Assembly (NCBI GenBank): GCA_031282925.1
Contig: JAITCT010000207.1
Location: 1-8,611, forward strand
Origin: Dysgonamonadaceae bacterium
GTDB taxonomy: Bacteria > Bacteroidota > Bacteroidia > Bacteroidales > Azobacteroidaceae
Direction of reading: 5' to 3'
Length of the DNA stretch: 8,611 bases
Shown here one piece after another: positions 1 to 7,034 of the stretch. Every line of letters begins with the position of its first letter. Position 1 is the first letter of the stretch. The translations under genes and the position numbers were made by a program. The notes under the pieces were generated by a model. The model worked only from the letters and a program-made list of their open reading frames with translations, was not told where the DNA came from and did not search any database.

Positions 1-1012
1 TTTCCTTCAAGTATGCGTTCATCTTTTGATTGCTCATCACCGGTAACAAAACTCCTTTCCGGACACAATCAGGGTGTTCCTGGTATTTCTCAATCAACCT
101 TTGTGCTACCGATAAAACAGGGATATTACACATATTTCCGGTTTTCTGCCGGTTTTTCCGTATCCACATGGCACCGTTATTGTCTTTTAGCAAATGATTT
201 GGAGTAAGCTGCTGTACATCAACAAATGCAAGCCCAGTAAAAGCACAAAATACGAAAATATCCCGCACCTGTTCCAATCGTTTAATCGGAAAATCTTTGT
301 GTATCAACGTTTCCAATTCTTCCTGTGTCAGAAATTCGATATTTGTTTCCTCATGTTTGAACTGGATTCCATAAAACGGGTCTTTCTTAATCCAGTCGTT
401 CGCCAATGCGATACGGATAATCTTTTTCAAATTTTTGAGATGCTTCAAACTTGAATTTTGCTGACACTTACGAACTGTTTTCAGATAGAAGTCAAAATCA
501 TTGATAAACTGAGCATTGACTTCCAACAGTGGAATATCGTCCTTTCCATAACTATGTTTCATATACTCCTGCAAATGAGAAAGCGAAGTATCGAACTTCT
601 CTACCGTTGATTCCGTAAAATCAATTCCGATAAGGGCGCGACACTTTTTGTTATGCTCGCGATAAACCTCGACCAGTGTACGGCTGTTTTCATCCTTGCC
701 ATAATAACGGTCCCGAATGGCATTGGCTGTAATCCGCTTTCCGTCAATCTCCAATTCCCTGTGAATCTGATATACCCTTGCTTTTACTGTTTCAAGGTAA
801 TGATTCAATTCCCTGTCAATGTGATTTTTTCCATTGCTGCACTCCTTCGCCTGATTCCACAAATGAACGGGAATACTGTGTTTGACCATAACTTCCGCTA
901 CCTGCCCCTGCACCGTAATCCGCATACAGACAGGTGCTTCCCCGTTTTTGAGAAGCTTTGATTTCTTGATAATGTACAACACACTGAATATTGATTTTCT
1001 TGCTTTATTCAT
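1..1012 (-). CDS. Tyrosine recombinase/integrase, Bacteroidetes type, C-terminus cut by the window edge
   Basis: Read leftward from the ATG at 1012-1010, the frame is open for 337 codons to the window edge with no stop. It is a site-specific tyrosine recombinase that would excise and integrate the element. The N-terminal region (about residues 1-105, starting MNKARKSIFSVLYIIKKSK) resembles the arm-binding domain of Bacteroides element integrases. Residues about 110-220 form a helical core-binding domain with N-S-S-L-K-H-L-K-N-L-K-K-I-I. The catalytic domain begins near residue 225 (EFLTQEELETL) and includes box I as FTGLAFVDV (259-267) and a likely beta-hairpin lysine in KTGN (290-293). The usual box I arginine is replaced by Ala262. 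Replacement of this residue is also known in the CTnDOT integrase, which has serine there. The downstream H-x-x-R and tyrosine nucleophile are off the window. Family members are usually about 400 residues, so roughly 60-80 residues are missing from view. Confidence 0.9.
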   Translation of the reverse strand, partial: MNKARKSIFSVLYIIKKSKLLKNGEAPVCMRITVQGQVAEVMVKHSIPVHLWNQAKECSNGKNHIDRELNHYLETVKARVYQIHRELEIDGKRITANAIRDRYYGKDENSRTLVEVYREHNKKCRALIGIDFTESTVEKFDTSLSHLQEYMKHSYGKDDIPLLEVNAQFINDFDFYLKTVRKCQQNSSLKHLKNLKKIIRIALANDWIKKDPFYGIQFKHEETNIEFLTQEELETLIHKDFPIKRLEQVRDIFVFCAFTGLAFVDVQQLTPNHLLKDNNGAMWIRKNRQKTGNMCNIPVLSVAQRLIEKYQEHPDCVRKGVLLPVMSNQKMNAYLKE

Positions 1013-1041
1013 ACGTCGAATTTTTAATTTGTTTTTGACTA

Positions 1042-1049
1042 CAAAATTA
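1042..1049 (-). promoter_or_regulatory. Candidate -7 box of the integrase promoter
   Basis: On the minus strand this reads TAATTTTG, a perfect match to the Bacteroides -7 consensus TAnnTTTG. It lies 29 bases upstream of the integrase ATG, which would give a short AT-rich leader. No clear TTTG -33 box is found at the usual 19-21 base spacing, so the call rests on the -7 box and its position alone. Confidence 0.4.
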
Positions 1050-1106
1050 CATCTCAACGCTCAGATAAACTATAAGCAAAATACTGTAAACCAGAGAATA
1101 ACAATC

Positions 1107-1150
1107 TAATTTGTGGGAGCGAGTCAGGATTCGGAAAGTCCCACGAATTA
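1107..1150. repeat. Inverted repeat in the element end, possible arm-type or regulatory site
   Basis: TAATTTGTGGGA (1107-1118) is repeated in inverted form as TCCCACGAATTA (1139-1150), matching at 11 of 12 positions, with a 20-base spacer. It lies between the integrase start and the junction with host DNA. Tyrosine recombinases of this kind bind arm sites in such regions, and excision factors bind there too. No protein can be assigned to it from sequence alone. Confidence 0.5.
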
Positions 1151-1205
1151 ACCCGTGAGAGATGCATCAAAACCCTGTATTTTGCATGATTCGGGGGGAA
1201 AAGAA

Positions 1206-1237
1206 AAAGTCCTGAAAACTTTAATTTTCAGGACTTT
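1206..1237 (-). terminator. Perfect 13-bp hairpin, likely terminator for leftward transcripts
   Basis: AAAGTCCTGAAAA (1206-1218) pairs perfectly with TTTTCAGGACTTT (1225-1237) across a 6-base loop. On the minus strand the stem is followed by TTTTTCTTTT when its last bases are included, as in a rho-independent terminator. On the plus strand no uninterrupted T-run follows. It could stop leftward transcription from the chromosome from entering the element. It lies upstream of the integrase promoter, so it would not end the integrase message. A recombinase or excisionase site is an alternative. Confidence 0.55.
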
Positions 1238-1251
1238 GCTTCGTTTTGCTT

Positions 1252-1266
1252 TGACTTTCTGCGGTA
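1252..1266. other. Junction (att site) between mobile element and GH51 gene
   Basis: From about 1262 the plus strand reads [23 protein letters not shown], a conserved GH51 stretch. Immediately upstream the GH51 match stops (codons CTT TCT at 1255-1260), and an in-frame TGA lies at 1252-1254. In intact GH51 enzymes a D-E-W motif with the nucleophile glutamate directly precedes this V-W or T-W. The recombination core is therefore probably within CTTTCTGCGGTATGG or a few bases around it; its exact extent needs the other end of the element. Confidence 0.6.
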
Positions 1267-1848
1267 TGGACGGACGTTGAACCCGGCACCAACCCCGGTT
1301 TTCTGTATCAGCAGAACACTTTGCGCGACGCCATTTTAGCCGCCGTCAATCTCAACATCTTCAATGCGCACTGCGACCGTGTGAAAATGACAAACATTGC
1401 CCAAACCGTCAATGTCCTGCAAGCCGTTATCCTGACCGATAAGGAAAAGATGCTGCTCACGCCGACTTACTGGGTGTACCGGTTATATAAGGTACATCAG
1501 GACGCCACCCTGTTGCCCGTTTCGCTCACGTCCGGCAAGTACGAACTGAACGGCAGGAAAATGGATGCTATCAGCGTATCGGCCTCCAAAGATGCCGCGG
1601 GGAAAATCCACATCACGCTGGTAAACATCGACCCGAACAAAGCGCAGACTGTCGAAACAGAACTGCGGGGCGTCGCGGCGAAAAAGGTTTCGGGAAAAAT
1701 CCTGACCTCCGTCAGAATCAACGATTACAATTCTTTTGATAAGCCGAATACGGTAAGCGTAAAAAATTTTAATGACACCAAATTGTCCGGTGGAAAATTG
1801 ACCGTTTCTCTGCCCGCAAAATCGGTGGTGGTATTGGAAATAGAATAA
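1262..1848 (+). pseudogene. GH51 alpha-L-arabinofuranosidase, 3' fragment cut by the element
   Basis: The last ~195 codons of an alpha-L-arabinofuranosidase (EC 3.2.1.55), which removes arabinose from arabinan or arabinoxylan side chains. Family-typical stretches are [46 protein letters not shown] and [16 protein letters not shown] (end of the TIM barrel), then a beta-sandwich tail with [20 protein letters not shown] and the closing [14 protein letters not shown]. The stop is TAA at 1846-1848. Full-length members have about 500-660 residues, so more than half is missing. Both catalytic glutamates (acid/base, and the nucleophile in the D-E-W motif) lie upstream of the break. The remaining frame is undamaged, which suggests that insertion was recent or that the 5' half still exists on the other side of the element and could be rejoined by exact excision. 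Any start inside the fragment would give an inactive protein. Confidence 0.88.
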
Positions 1849-1984
1849 AATAATCTGTTAGAAGGATTAAAACAACGGTTTTTTCCGCTAATCGTGATTG
1901 AGTCAAAACACGAATTGGTGATTTTAGATTAAGATGAAATTCGTTCTTTGATTTTTAATAATTGTAAATTAATAACTAAAAAAA
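1849..1984. other. Intergenic leader between the GH51 fragment and the six-hairpin gene, 136 bp
   Basis: An AT-rich spacer with no credible gene. I found no match to the TAnnTTTG promoter box; the only TTTG (1947-1950) is preceded by GTTC rather than TA plus two bases. No strong terminator is visible. The six-hairpin gene may therefore originally have been read from a promoter upstream of GH51, now separated by the inserted element. Its start has no obvious Shine-Dalgarno sequence, only the A-rich leader common in Bacteroidetes. Confidence 0.4.
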
Positions 1985-4056
1985 ATGAAACATCTGTTTT
2001 TAATTTCGCTGGCTTTTCTCAATTTCGGGATAAACGTACAAGTTCAAGAAAGAGAAAAACCCCTGAATATCTTTTTAAAGAAACTCCCCAAACAGGAGCT
2101 TTAAACGGACTGTATCCGGCAAACGATACAAGTATGAATTGGATTATGCCTGCCGACGGATCCCAGTACGAATGGGTGGACAGTAAATACGGTTGGGGTT
2201 TAGGCAGCCTTACCATAGATGGAAAGGCATGTGTCTGGAACCTCCCTGTCGAAACACAGACGACTGATGACCGGATGATGGTAAAATATCGGTCCGGGGA
2301 TATAGAAATACATGTATTAAGACAGTGGAATAAAGACGGGAATCTGGAAGAATCCTATCTGTTTGTGAACACCGGTACGGGAAATGTTGATTTGCAGGAC
2401 ATAGCAATCAACACCCCCTTTAACGACAACTATCCCGATGCAAAGACCTGTTATGAATCACGCTGTAATACACATATCTGGACGGGAGGAAATGATGCTT
2501 ATGTTTTTTGTACACGAATGAGCGGTAAAGAAGGAGGTTTGGGATTGATCATGAAAGAAGGCGCTATCGAAGGATATGAAATAAATGAACGTTCTTCCCA
2601 AACAGGAAGCTCCAATTTTCGGGGCGTTATTCGTCTCAACCCGCAAAATAAAAAATTGCAGGCCGGAGAAAGCTATGAAATAAAATGGTTGATTCTTCCT
2701 GCTCAAGATTGGGATGACTTCCGGACAAAAGCCATTAACAACGGATTGGTTATGGCGTCGGCTGACCGATATTTATTGGAAGTCGGTGAAGAAATTACAG
2801 TTACATTTAAGAGTAATCATTCTCCGTTGAACGGAAAGTTGCTGTTGAACGGAAAAGAAATAGCAGATGTAAGCGGAAAAGAGATTAGCTATAAAACAGA
2901 AATGAAAGAATCCGGCGAAAAAATATTTACGCTGGTTTATGACGGAAATAAAAAGACTTTTGTCGAATGCCTGGCAGTAAGCAATATCGACAGCCTCATC
3001 AATCGTCGAAGTCATTTTATTGCCGGCCGGCAACAATTCTATCGTCCGGGTGACCCGCGGAACGGTGCGCTGATTGTATATGACAATGAAACCGACTCGC
3101 TTTACGTTAATGGTGAAACAGGACGGAAACGGTCTGATTGCGATGAGGGCAGGGAGAGGGTATGTATGAGTATTCTGTTAGCCCGTCAATATCAACGGAC
3201 AAAAGATGAGAAATTATTAACGGCGTTAAACAAATACGTCACATTCGTCCGACGCCTTCAAAAGCCGGATTATACCACTAATTCAACGATTGATTTAACA
3301 GGTAAGAACCGTGGATATAATTACCCGTGGGTAGCCGATTTTTGGTTTACGATGTACGAAACCACCGGCGATAAACAGTATCTGAAAGACGGATATGGTA
3401 CGTTACGTGCATTGGTGCGTTATTTCAAACATGATTTTTATTGTATAGGCATTCCTGTTCGCGGTTACACGCTTCTTAAAGAAAATGGTTTAACTGCCGA
3501 AGCAGATACCCTGCTTGATGATTTTAAAAAGATGGCTGACGTGTTTTACAAAAACGGCCCGTTTTATCCTTCTTCAGAAGTGAATTATGAACAGTCTATC
3601 ATTGCTCCGTCTGTTGTTCATCTGCTGAATATATATTTACTGACCGGAGATAACAAGTATCTGGAAGGAGCTGAACAACAATTGCCACTGCTTGAATCAT
3701 TTGGTGGAAGGCAGCCAAGTTATCACCTGAATGATATTGCTATCCGGCATTGGGATGGATACTGGTTCGGAAAATACCAAGTTTGGGGAGATACCTATCC
3801 GCACTACTGGAGTGCGCTTTCCGGAGTCGCTTACCGTCTTTATGCGAAAGCCACAGGGAAACAAAAATATGCAGAACGAGCGCTGAATATCTTCCGTAAT
3901 AACTTGTGCCTGTTTACTGAAGACGGGCGGGGCAGTTGTTCATTCATTTATCCAAACAAGGTGGACGGACGGAAAGCGCATTTTTATGACCCGTTTGCAA
4001 ATGACCAGGACTGGGCAATAGTATACTGGTTGCAATACGGAACTGATTTTAAGTAA
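1985..4056 (+). CDS. Secreted six-hairpin glycosidase-like protein, with a -1 frameshift after the signal peptide
   Basis: The ATG at 1985 opens a frame with a clear signal peptide (MKHLFLISLAFLNF, then GINVQVQ) that stops at TAA 2102-2104 after 39 codons. The body is in the -1 frame and runs to TAA 4054-4056; joined, the product is about 690 residues. An N-terminal beta-sandwich (about residues 30-265, with MNWIMPADGSQYEW and YGWGLG) is followed by a small Ig-like linker (about 265-335). A C-terminal alpha-helical region (about 336-690) has features of an (alpha/alpha)6 barrel: DCDEGRERVCMSILLARQ, NYPWVADFWF, NYEQSIIAPS and HWDGYWFGKYQVWGD. I cannot assign a GH family or substrate. Context with GH28 and rhaB suggests pectin or rhamnogalacturonan fragments, acted on in the periplasm or at the surface. 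A TTG at 1948 is in the body frame but would give a protein without a signal peptide, so I prefer 1985. The break is either a lost base (A-run 2055-2059 or C-run 2060-2063), a sequencing error, or a programmed shift at T TTA AAG (2074-2080). Confidence 0.8.
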
Positions 4057-4082
4057 TTTCAATAGTATAAAAAAGATAGAAA

Positions 4083-5477
4083 ATGAAACAAAAAATTAAA
4101 ATTTCACTGTTAGCGCTTATTTCCGTGTGTTGCGGATTCAATCAGGCACAAGCAACAGCACAAGATGTGTTTCCCGACGGCACACCTATTCCCGACTGGT
4201 TCAGGCAAAACAAGCCGGTAGAACTGTTGGCATTGGGAAAACAATACCGTATAACTGATTACGATGTTTTGAACGATAGTACAAAAATTCAAACCAATCA
4301 AATTCAGAAAGTTATAAATCGTGCGCATCGAGAAGGAGGCGGAGTCGTGATTATTCCGGAAGGAACGTTTCTTAGCGGATCACTGTTTTTCAAGCCGAAC
4401 ACCCATTTGCATATTGAAACCGGCGGCGTGTTGAAAGGCAGCGACGATATCAGCGATTTCCCTATTGTCATGACCCGGATAGAAGGACAAACATTGAAGT
4501 ATTTTGCCGCTCTGGTCAATGCGGATAGCGTGGATGGTTTTACTATTTCGGGCAAAGGAACTATTAACGGAAACGGACTACGCTACTGGAAAGCGTTTTG
4601 GTTACGCCGCGAGTTCAATCCCAACTGCACAAATATGGATGAGATGCGTCCGCGCTTAGTCTATATATCGAACAGCAAAGACGTTCAACTGTCAGGGGTC
4701 AGCTTGATTAATTCGCCTTTTTGGACAATACATCTATATCGTTGTGAAAACGTTAAATTACTGAATCTATATATTTATTCCCCATACCAACCGGTCAAAG
4801 CGCCAAGCACGGATGCCGTTGATATTGACGCCAGCAGTAATGTACTGATTAAAAACTGCTATATGTCGGTCAACGACGATGCAGTGGCTCTGAAAGGCGG
4901 CAAAGGTACATACGCCGACAAAGACAAAAACAACGGTGGCAACCGGAACATCATCATCGAGGACTGTACTTATGGCTTTTGCCACAGCGCCCTGACTTGC
5001 GGCAGCGAATCCATTCATAACCGGAACGTCTTGTTCCGCCGTTGTACGGTCAATCAAGCGCAAAGAATATTGTGGCTGAAAATGCGTCCGGATACTCCCC
5101 AAAATTACGAATACATATTGGTCGAAGATATTACAGGAAGTGCAAATACATTCATTGATATTAATCCGTGGACACAGTTTTTTGACCTGAAAGGACATGA
5201 CGGCCCCCTGCTTTCCTACGCAAGCCACATAACGATGCGCAATATAAAAGTGAATTGCAACACCATATTCAATGTTAAAAAATCCGACCAATATGTATTG
5301 TCCGGTTTTACTTTCGAAAATCTGGATATTACTGCAAATAAAAACCCTCAAATCAGGACTGATTTTATTGACGGTTTCATGCTTGACAATGTAAAAATCA
5401 ATGGCGAAATCATTGACACCGGTAACCCGGAAGATGTCACACCGGAATATTTTCAGTCAACTAAACAAACTAATTAA
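4083..5477 (+). CDS. Secreted GH28 glycoside hydrolase (polygalacturonase/rhamnogalacturonan hydrolase-like)
   Basis: An intact 464-residue protein. Residues 1-24 are a Sec signal peptide (MKQKIKISLLALISVCCGF, cleavage probably after A24 or A26), so it acts outside the cytoplasm. It has the parallel beta-helix of GH28 pectinases, which hydrolyse galacturonic acid-containing backbones by inversion. The N-terminal part carries GGGVVIIPEGTFLSGSLFF (85-103). Active-site positions are S-T-D (242-244, usually N-T-D), V-N-D-D-A (263-267, the D-D pair at 265-266), C-H-S (300-302, usually G-H-G, histidine kept) and R-I-L-W-L-K (328-333, usually R-I-K). All catalytic aspartates and the His, Arg and Lys are present. 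The whole segment VNDDAVALKGGKGTYADKD and CGSESIHNRN match a Bacteroides subgroup often seen in pectin loci. Whether it cuts homogalacturonan, RG-I or removes terminal galacturonic acid is not decidable here. It starts 26 bases after the six-hairpin gene and ends 7 bases before rhaB, so the three are probably one operon. Confidence 0.93.
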   Translation: MKQKIKISLLALISVCCGFNQAQATAQDVFPDGTPIPDWFRQNKPVELLALGKQYRITDYDVLNDSTKIQTNQIQKVINRAHREGGGVVIIPEGTFLSGSLFFKPNTHLHIETGGVLKGSDDISDFPIVMTRIEGQTLKYFAALVNADSVDGFTISGKGTINGNGLRYWKAFWLRREFNPNCTNMDEMRPRLVYISNSKDVQLSGVSLINSPFWTIHLYRCENVKLLNLYIYSPYQPVKAPSTDAVDIDASSNVLIKNCYMSVNDDAVALKGGKGTYADKDKNNGGNRNIIIEDCTYGFCHSALTCGSESIHNRNVLFRRCTVNQAQRILWLKMRPDTPQNYEYILVEDITGSANTFIDINPWTQFFDLKGHDGPLLSYASHITMRNIKVNCNTIFNVKKSDQYVLSGFTFENLDITANKNPQIRTDFIDGFMLDNVKINGEIIDTGNPEDVTPEYFQSTKQTN

Positions 5478-5484
5478 AAACATC

Positions 5485-6963
5485 ATGGAACACACGCACA
5501 ATTTTCTTGCTTTCGACATTGGAGCTACCAGTGGCCGGAGTATAATCGGGTCTTTGACCGGCAATAACCTGGAATTAAAAGAATTAACACGCTTTCCAAA
5601 CAAAATTATTCGTACAGGCGATAAGTATTACTGGGATATCTTTGCCCTGTTCGACGCCCTGAAAGACGGACTGAAAGCAGCAAGCGCACAAAATATTAAA
5701 ATAGACGCTATCGGTATCGACACTTGGGGCGTAGATTTTGTTTATCTGGGAGAAGACGGTTCCATATTAAGCACGGCGCGTTCCTATCGGTACCCCTATA
5801 CGGAAGGTATTCCGGAAGAATATTTCGATAAAATCCTTTCACGGAAGGAAGTGTACGGATTGACGGGAATCCAGATTATGAACTTCAACAGTTTATTCCA
5901 ACTTTATGCAGCCAGGAAAGAAAACTCCTCTGCACTGAAAAACGCCCAAGAAATACTTTTTATGCCCGATGCGTTATCTTATCTGCTTACCGGGGAAAAA
6001 GTCTGCGAATATACCATTCTGTCCACCTCTCAATTCCTGAATCCTTATACCCGGCAGATAGAAAAATCGCTGCTGGAAAAAGCAGGCATCAGCGCATCGC
6101 TGATGCCGCCGGTCGTCATGCCGGGACAGGTAACCGGATATCTGACGGAAAGCCTTGCGAAAGAATGTGGAACGGAAAAAGTACCCGTAATAGCCGTTGC
6201 TGGGCATGATACGGCATCAGCTGTCGTATCCGTTCCTGCCGGAAACAAGAATTTTGCATACCTCAGCTCAGGCACATGGTCATTGATGGGAATAGAGGTC
6301 AATCGCCCGATTATTAATGAAACCTCTTTCAATCTCAATTTTACCAACGAAGGCGGCGTTGACGGCACGGTCCGCTTCCTTAAAAACATAATAGGGATGT
6401 GGCTGCTCGAGCAATGCAGGAAAGAATGGAAAGCTGACGGCAAAGAATTTACATACCCTGAAATCGTAGCCCTGTCGGATTCAGTCGCCGGATTCCGCTC
6501 TTTGATTGACCCGGATAACGCTGCTTTTGCCAATCCTGAAAGCATGACAAAGGCAATCGCTGTTTTCTGCGAAAAGACAGGACAAACCGTTCCGCAATCG
6601 GAAGCCGGTTTTATCCGTTGTATCTTCGATAGCCTTGCAATGAAATATAAATACGTGTTAGACTGCCTGCAAAAAGTCGCGCCGTTCCCCATTGAGAAAT
6701 TACATATTATCGGAGGCGGCTCCCACAATCAATTACTGAACCGGATGACTGCCGACGCCATCGGGATTCCGGTTACGGCCGGACCGGGAGAAGCCACAGC
6801 CATCGGTAACATAATGATGCAGGCAAAAGGCTTGAAATTAGTAAATTCAACACAGGAAATAAGAAATATCATACGTTCCGGTTTCAATCCCGAAGTGTTC
6901 TATCCTCAGAATACCGGGCAATGGAATGAAAAATATCCCTATTTCCTTACATTAAATCACTAA
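5485..6963 (+). CDS. rhaB: Rhamnulokinase RhaB
   Basis: A 492-residue cytoplasmic sugar kinase of the FGGY family. It phosphorylates L-rhamnulose with ATP to L-rhamnulose 1-phosphate (EC 2.7.1.5), the second step of L-rhamnose catabolism after the isomerase. The N-terminal nucleotide-binding motif is FDIGATSGRS (10-19). DTWGVDF (79-85) and TGIQIMNFNSLFQL (127-140) are rhamnulokinase-typical sugar-site segments. GHDTASA (240-246) holds the likely catalytic base D242. SSGTWSLMG (261-269) and IIGGGSHNQLLNRMTADA (408-425) belong to the C-terminal ATPase domain. Length agrees with the family (about 490). The start is the ATG at 5485, 7 bases after the GH28 stop; an upstream in-frame start at 5401 would overlap GH28 by 77 bases and add sequence unlike the family. 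The stop TAA (6961-6963) spans the end of the IS630 element: TA is its target site and the last A its first base. The isomerase, aldolase and rhamnose transporter genes are not in the window. Confidence 0.95.
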   Translation: MEHTHNFLAFDIGATSGRSIIGSLTGNNLELKELTRFPNKIIRTGDKYYWDIFALFDALKDGLKAASAQNIKIDAIGIDTWGVDFVYLGEDGSILSTARSYRYPYTEGIPEEYFDKILSRKEVYGLTGIQIMNFNSLFQLYAARKENSSALKNAQEILFMPDALSYLLTGEKVCEYTILSTSQFLNPYTRQIEKSLLEKAGISASLMPPVVMPGQVTGYLTESLAKECGTEKVPVIAVAGHDTASAVVSVPAGNKNFAYLSSGTWSLMGIEVNRPIINETSFNLNFTNEGGVDGTVRFLKNIIGMWLLEQCRKEWKADGKEFTYPEIVALSDSVAGFRSLIDPDNAAFANPESMTKAIAVFCEKTGQTVPQSEAGFIRCIFDSLAMKYKYVLDCLQKVAPFPIEKLHIIGGGSHNQLLNRMTADAIGIPVTAGPGEATAIGNIMMQAKGLKLVNSTQEIRNIIRSGFNPEVFYPQNTGQWNEKYPYFLTLNH

Positions 6964-6980
6964 GTAAGTGTTCATAATTA
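6963..6980 (+). repeat. IS630 left terminal inverted repeat
   Basis: AGTAAGTGTTCATAATTA, matching the right end at 15 of 18 positions and preceded by the TA target duplication at 6961-6962. Confidence 0.8.
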
Positions 6981-7011
6981 TTTCACATATAATAAAACTG
7001 TCGTATATTCG
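6981..7011 (+). promoter_or_regulatory. Weak candidate promoter of the IS630 transposase
   Basis: TTTC (6981-6984) and TATATTCG (7004-7011), 19 bases apart, each differ by one base from the Bacteroides pattern TTTG / TAnnTTTG. They sit 23 bases before the transposase ATG. The fit is suggestive only. Confidence 0.3.
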
Positions 7012-7034
7012 CCCTATACAACATGTAGATACGA

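Larger units (their letters stand above)
1..1262. mobile_element. Right end of an integrated element (ICE, mobilizable transposon or similar), partial
   Basis: This stretch holds a leftward tyrosine recombinase gene whose 5' end faces a non-coding end region, followed by an abrupt switch to coding sequence of a GH51 arabinofuranosidase that lacks its 5' part. An integrase gene reading inward from an element end, next to a broken host gene, is the usual layout of an att end. The other end, the cargo genes and the second copy of the att core lie outside the window, so the element type (conjugative, mobilizable or phage) cannot be told. The exact boundary is uncertain by roughly 10 bases, because an att core would be shared by the element and the host gene. 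Confidence 0.7.
1013..1262. other. Non-coding end of the integrated element, 250 bp
   Basis: I see no credible gene here. The stretch holds the candidate integrase promoter box, a 12-bp imperfect inverted repeat, a 13-bp perfect hairpin, a G-run at 1193-1198, and a T-rich tract with repeated TTTG (about 1235-1254) running up to the host junction. This is consistent with an attachment region carrying recombinase-binding sites. Confidence 0.5.

Noticed and set aside
13..1109. Several short plus-strand open frames over the integrase region
   Set aside because: They are shadows of the leftward integrase, which is open for 337 codons with recognisable domains.
1150..1192. Possible stem ATGC...GCAT around TGCATCAAAACCCTGTATTTTGCA
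   Set aside because: The pairing needs an unpaired bulge and has only two short 4-bp blocks; expected by chance in AT-rich DNA.
1875..1910. Possible terminator after the GH51 fragment (CGG-T6-CCG and TCGTG/CACGA)
   Set aside because: The stems are only 3 and 5 bp and no suitable T-run follows; too weak to call.
1948..1984. TTG at 1948 as the start of the six-hairpin protein
   Set aside because: It is chosen only because it is in the body frame. It gives no signal peptide, whereas ATG 1985 in the neighbouring frame gives a clear one.
4767..5351. A 194-codon minus-strand frame inside the GH28 gene
   Set aside because: Antisense shadow; the plus strand carries all GH28 active-site motifs without interruption.
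5401..5484. An earlier start for rhamnulokinase
   Set aside because: It would overlap the GH28 3' end and add residues not found in rhamnulokinases; ATG 5485 places FDIGATSG at the normal distance.
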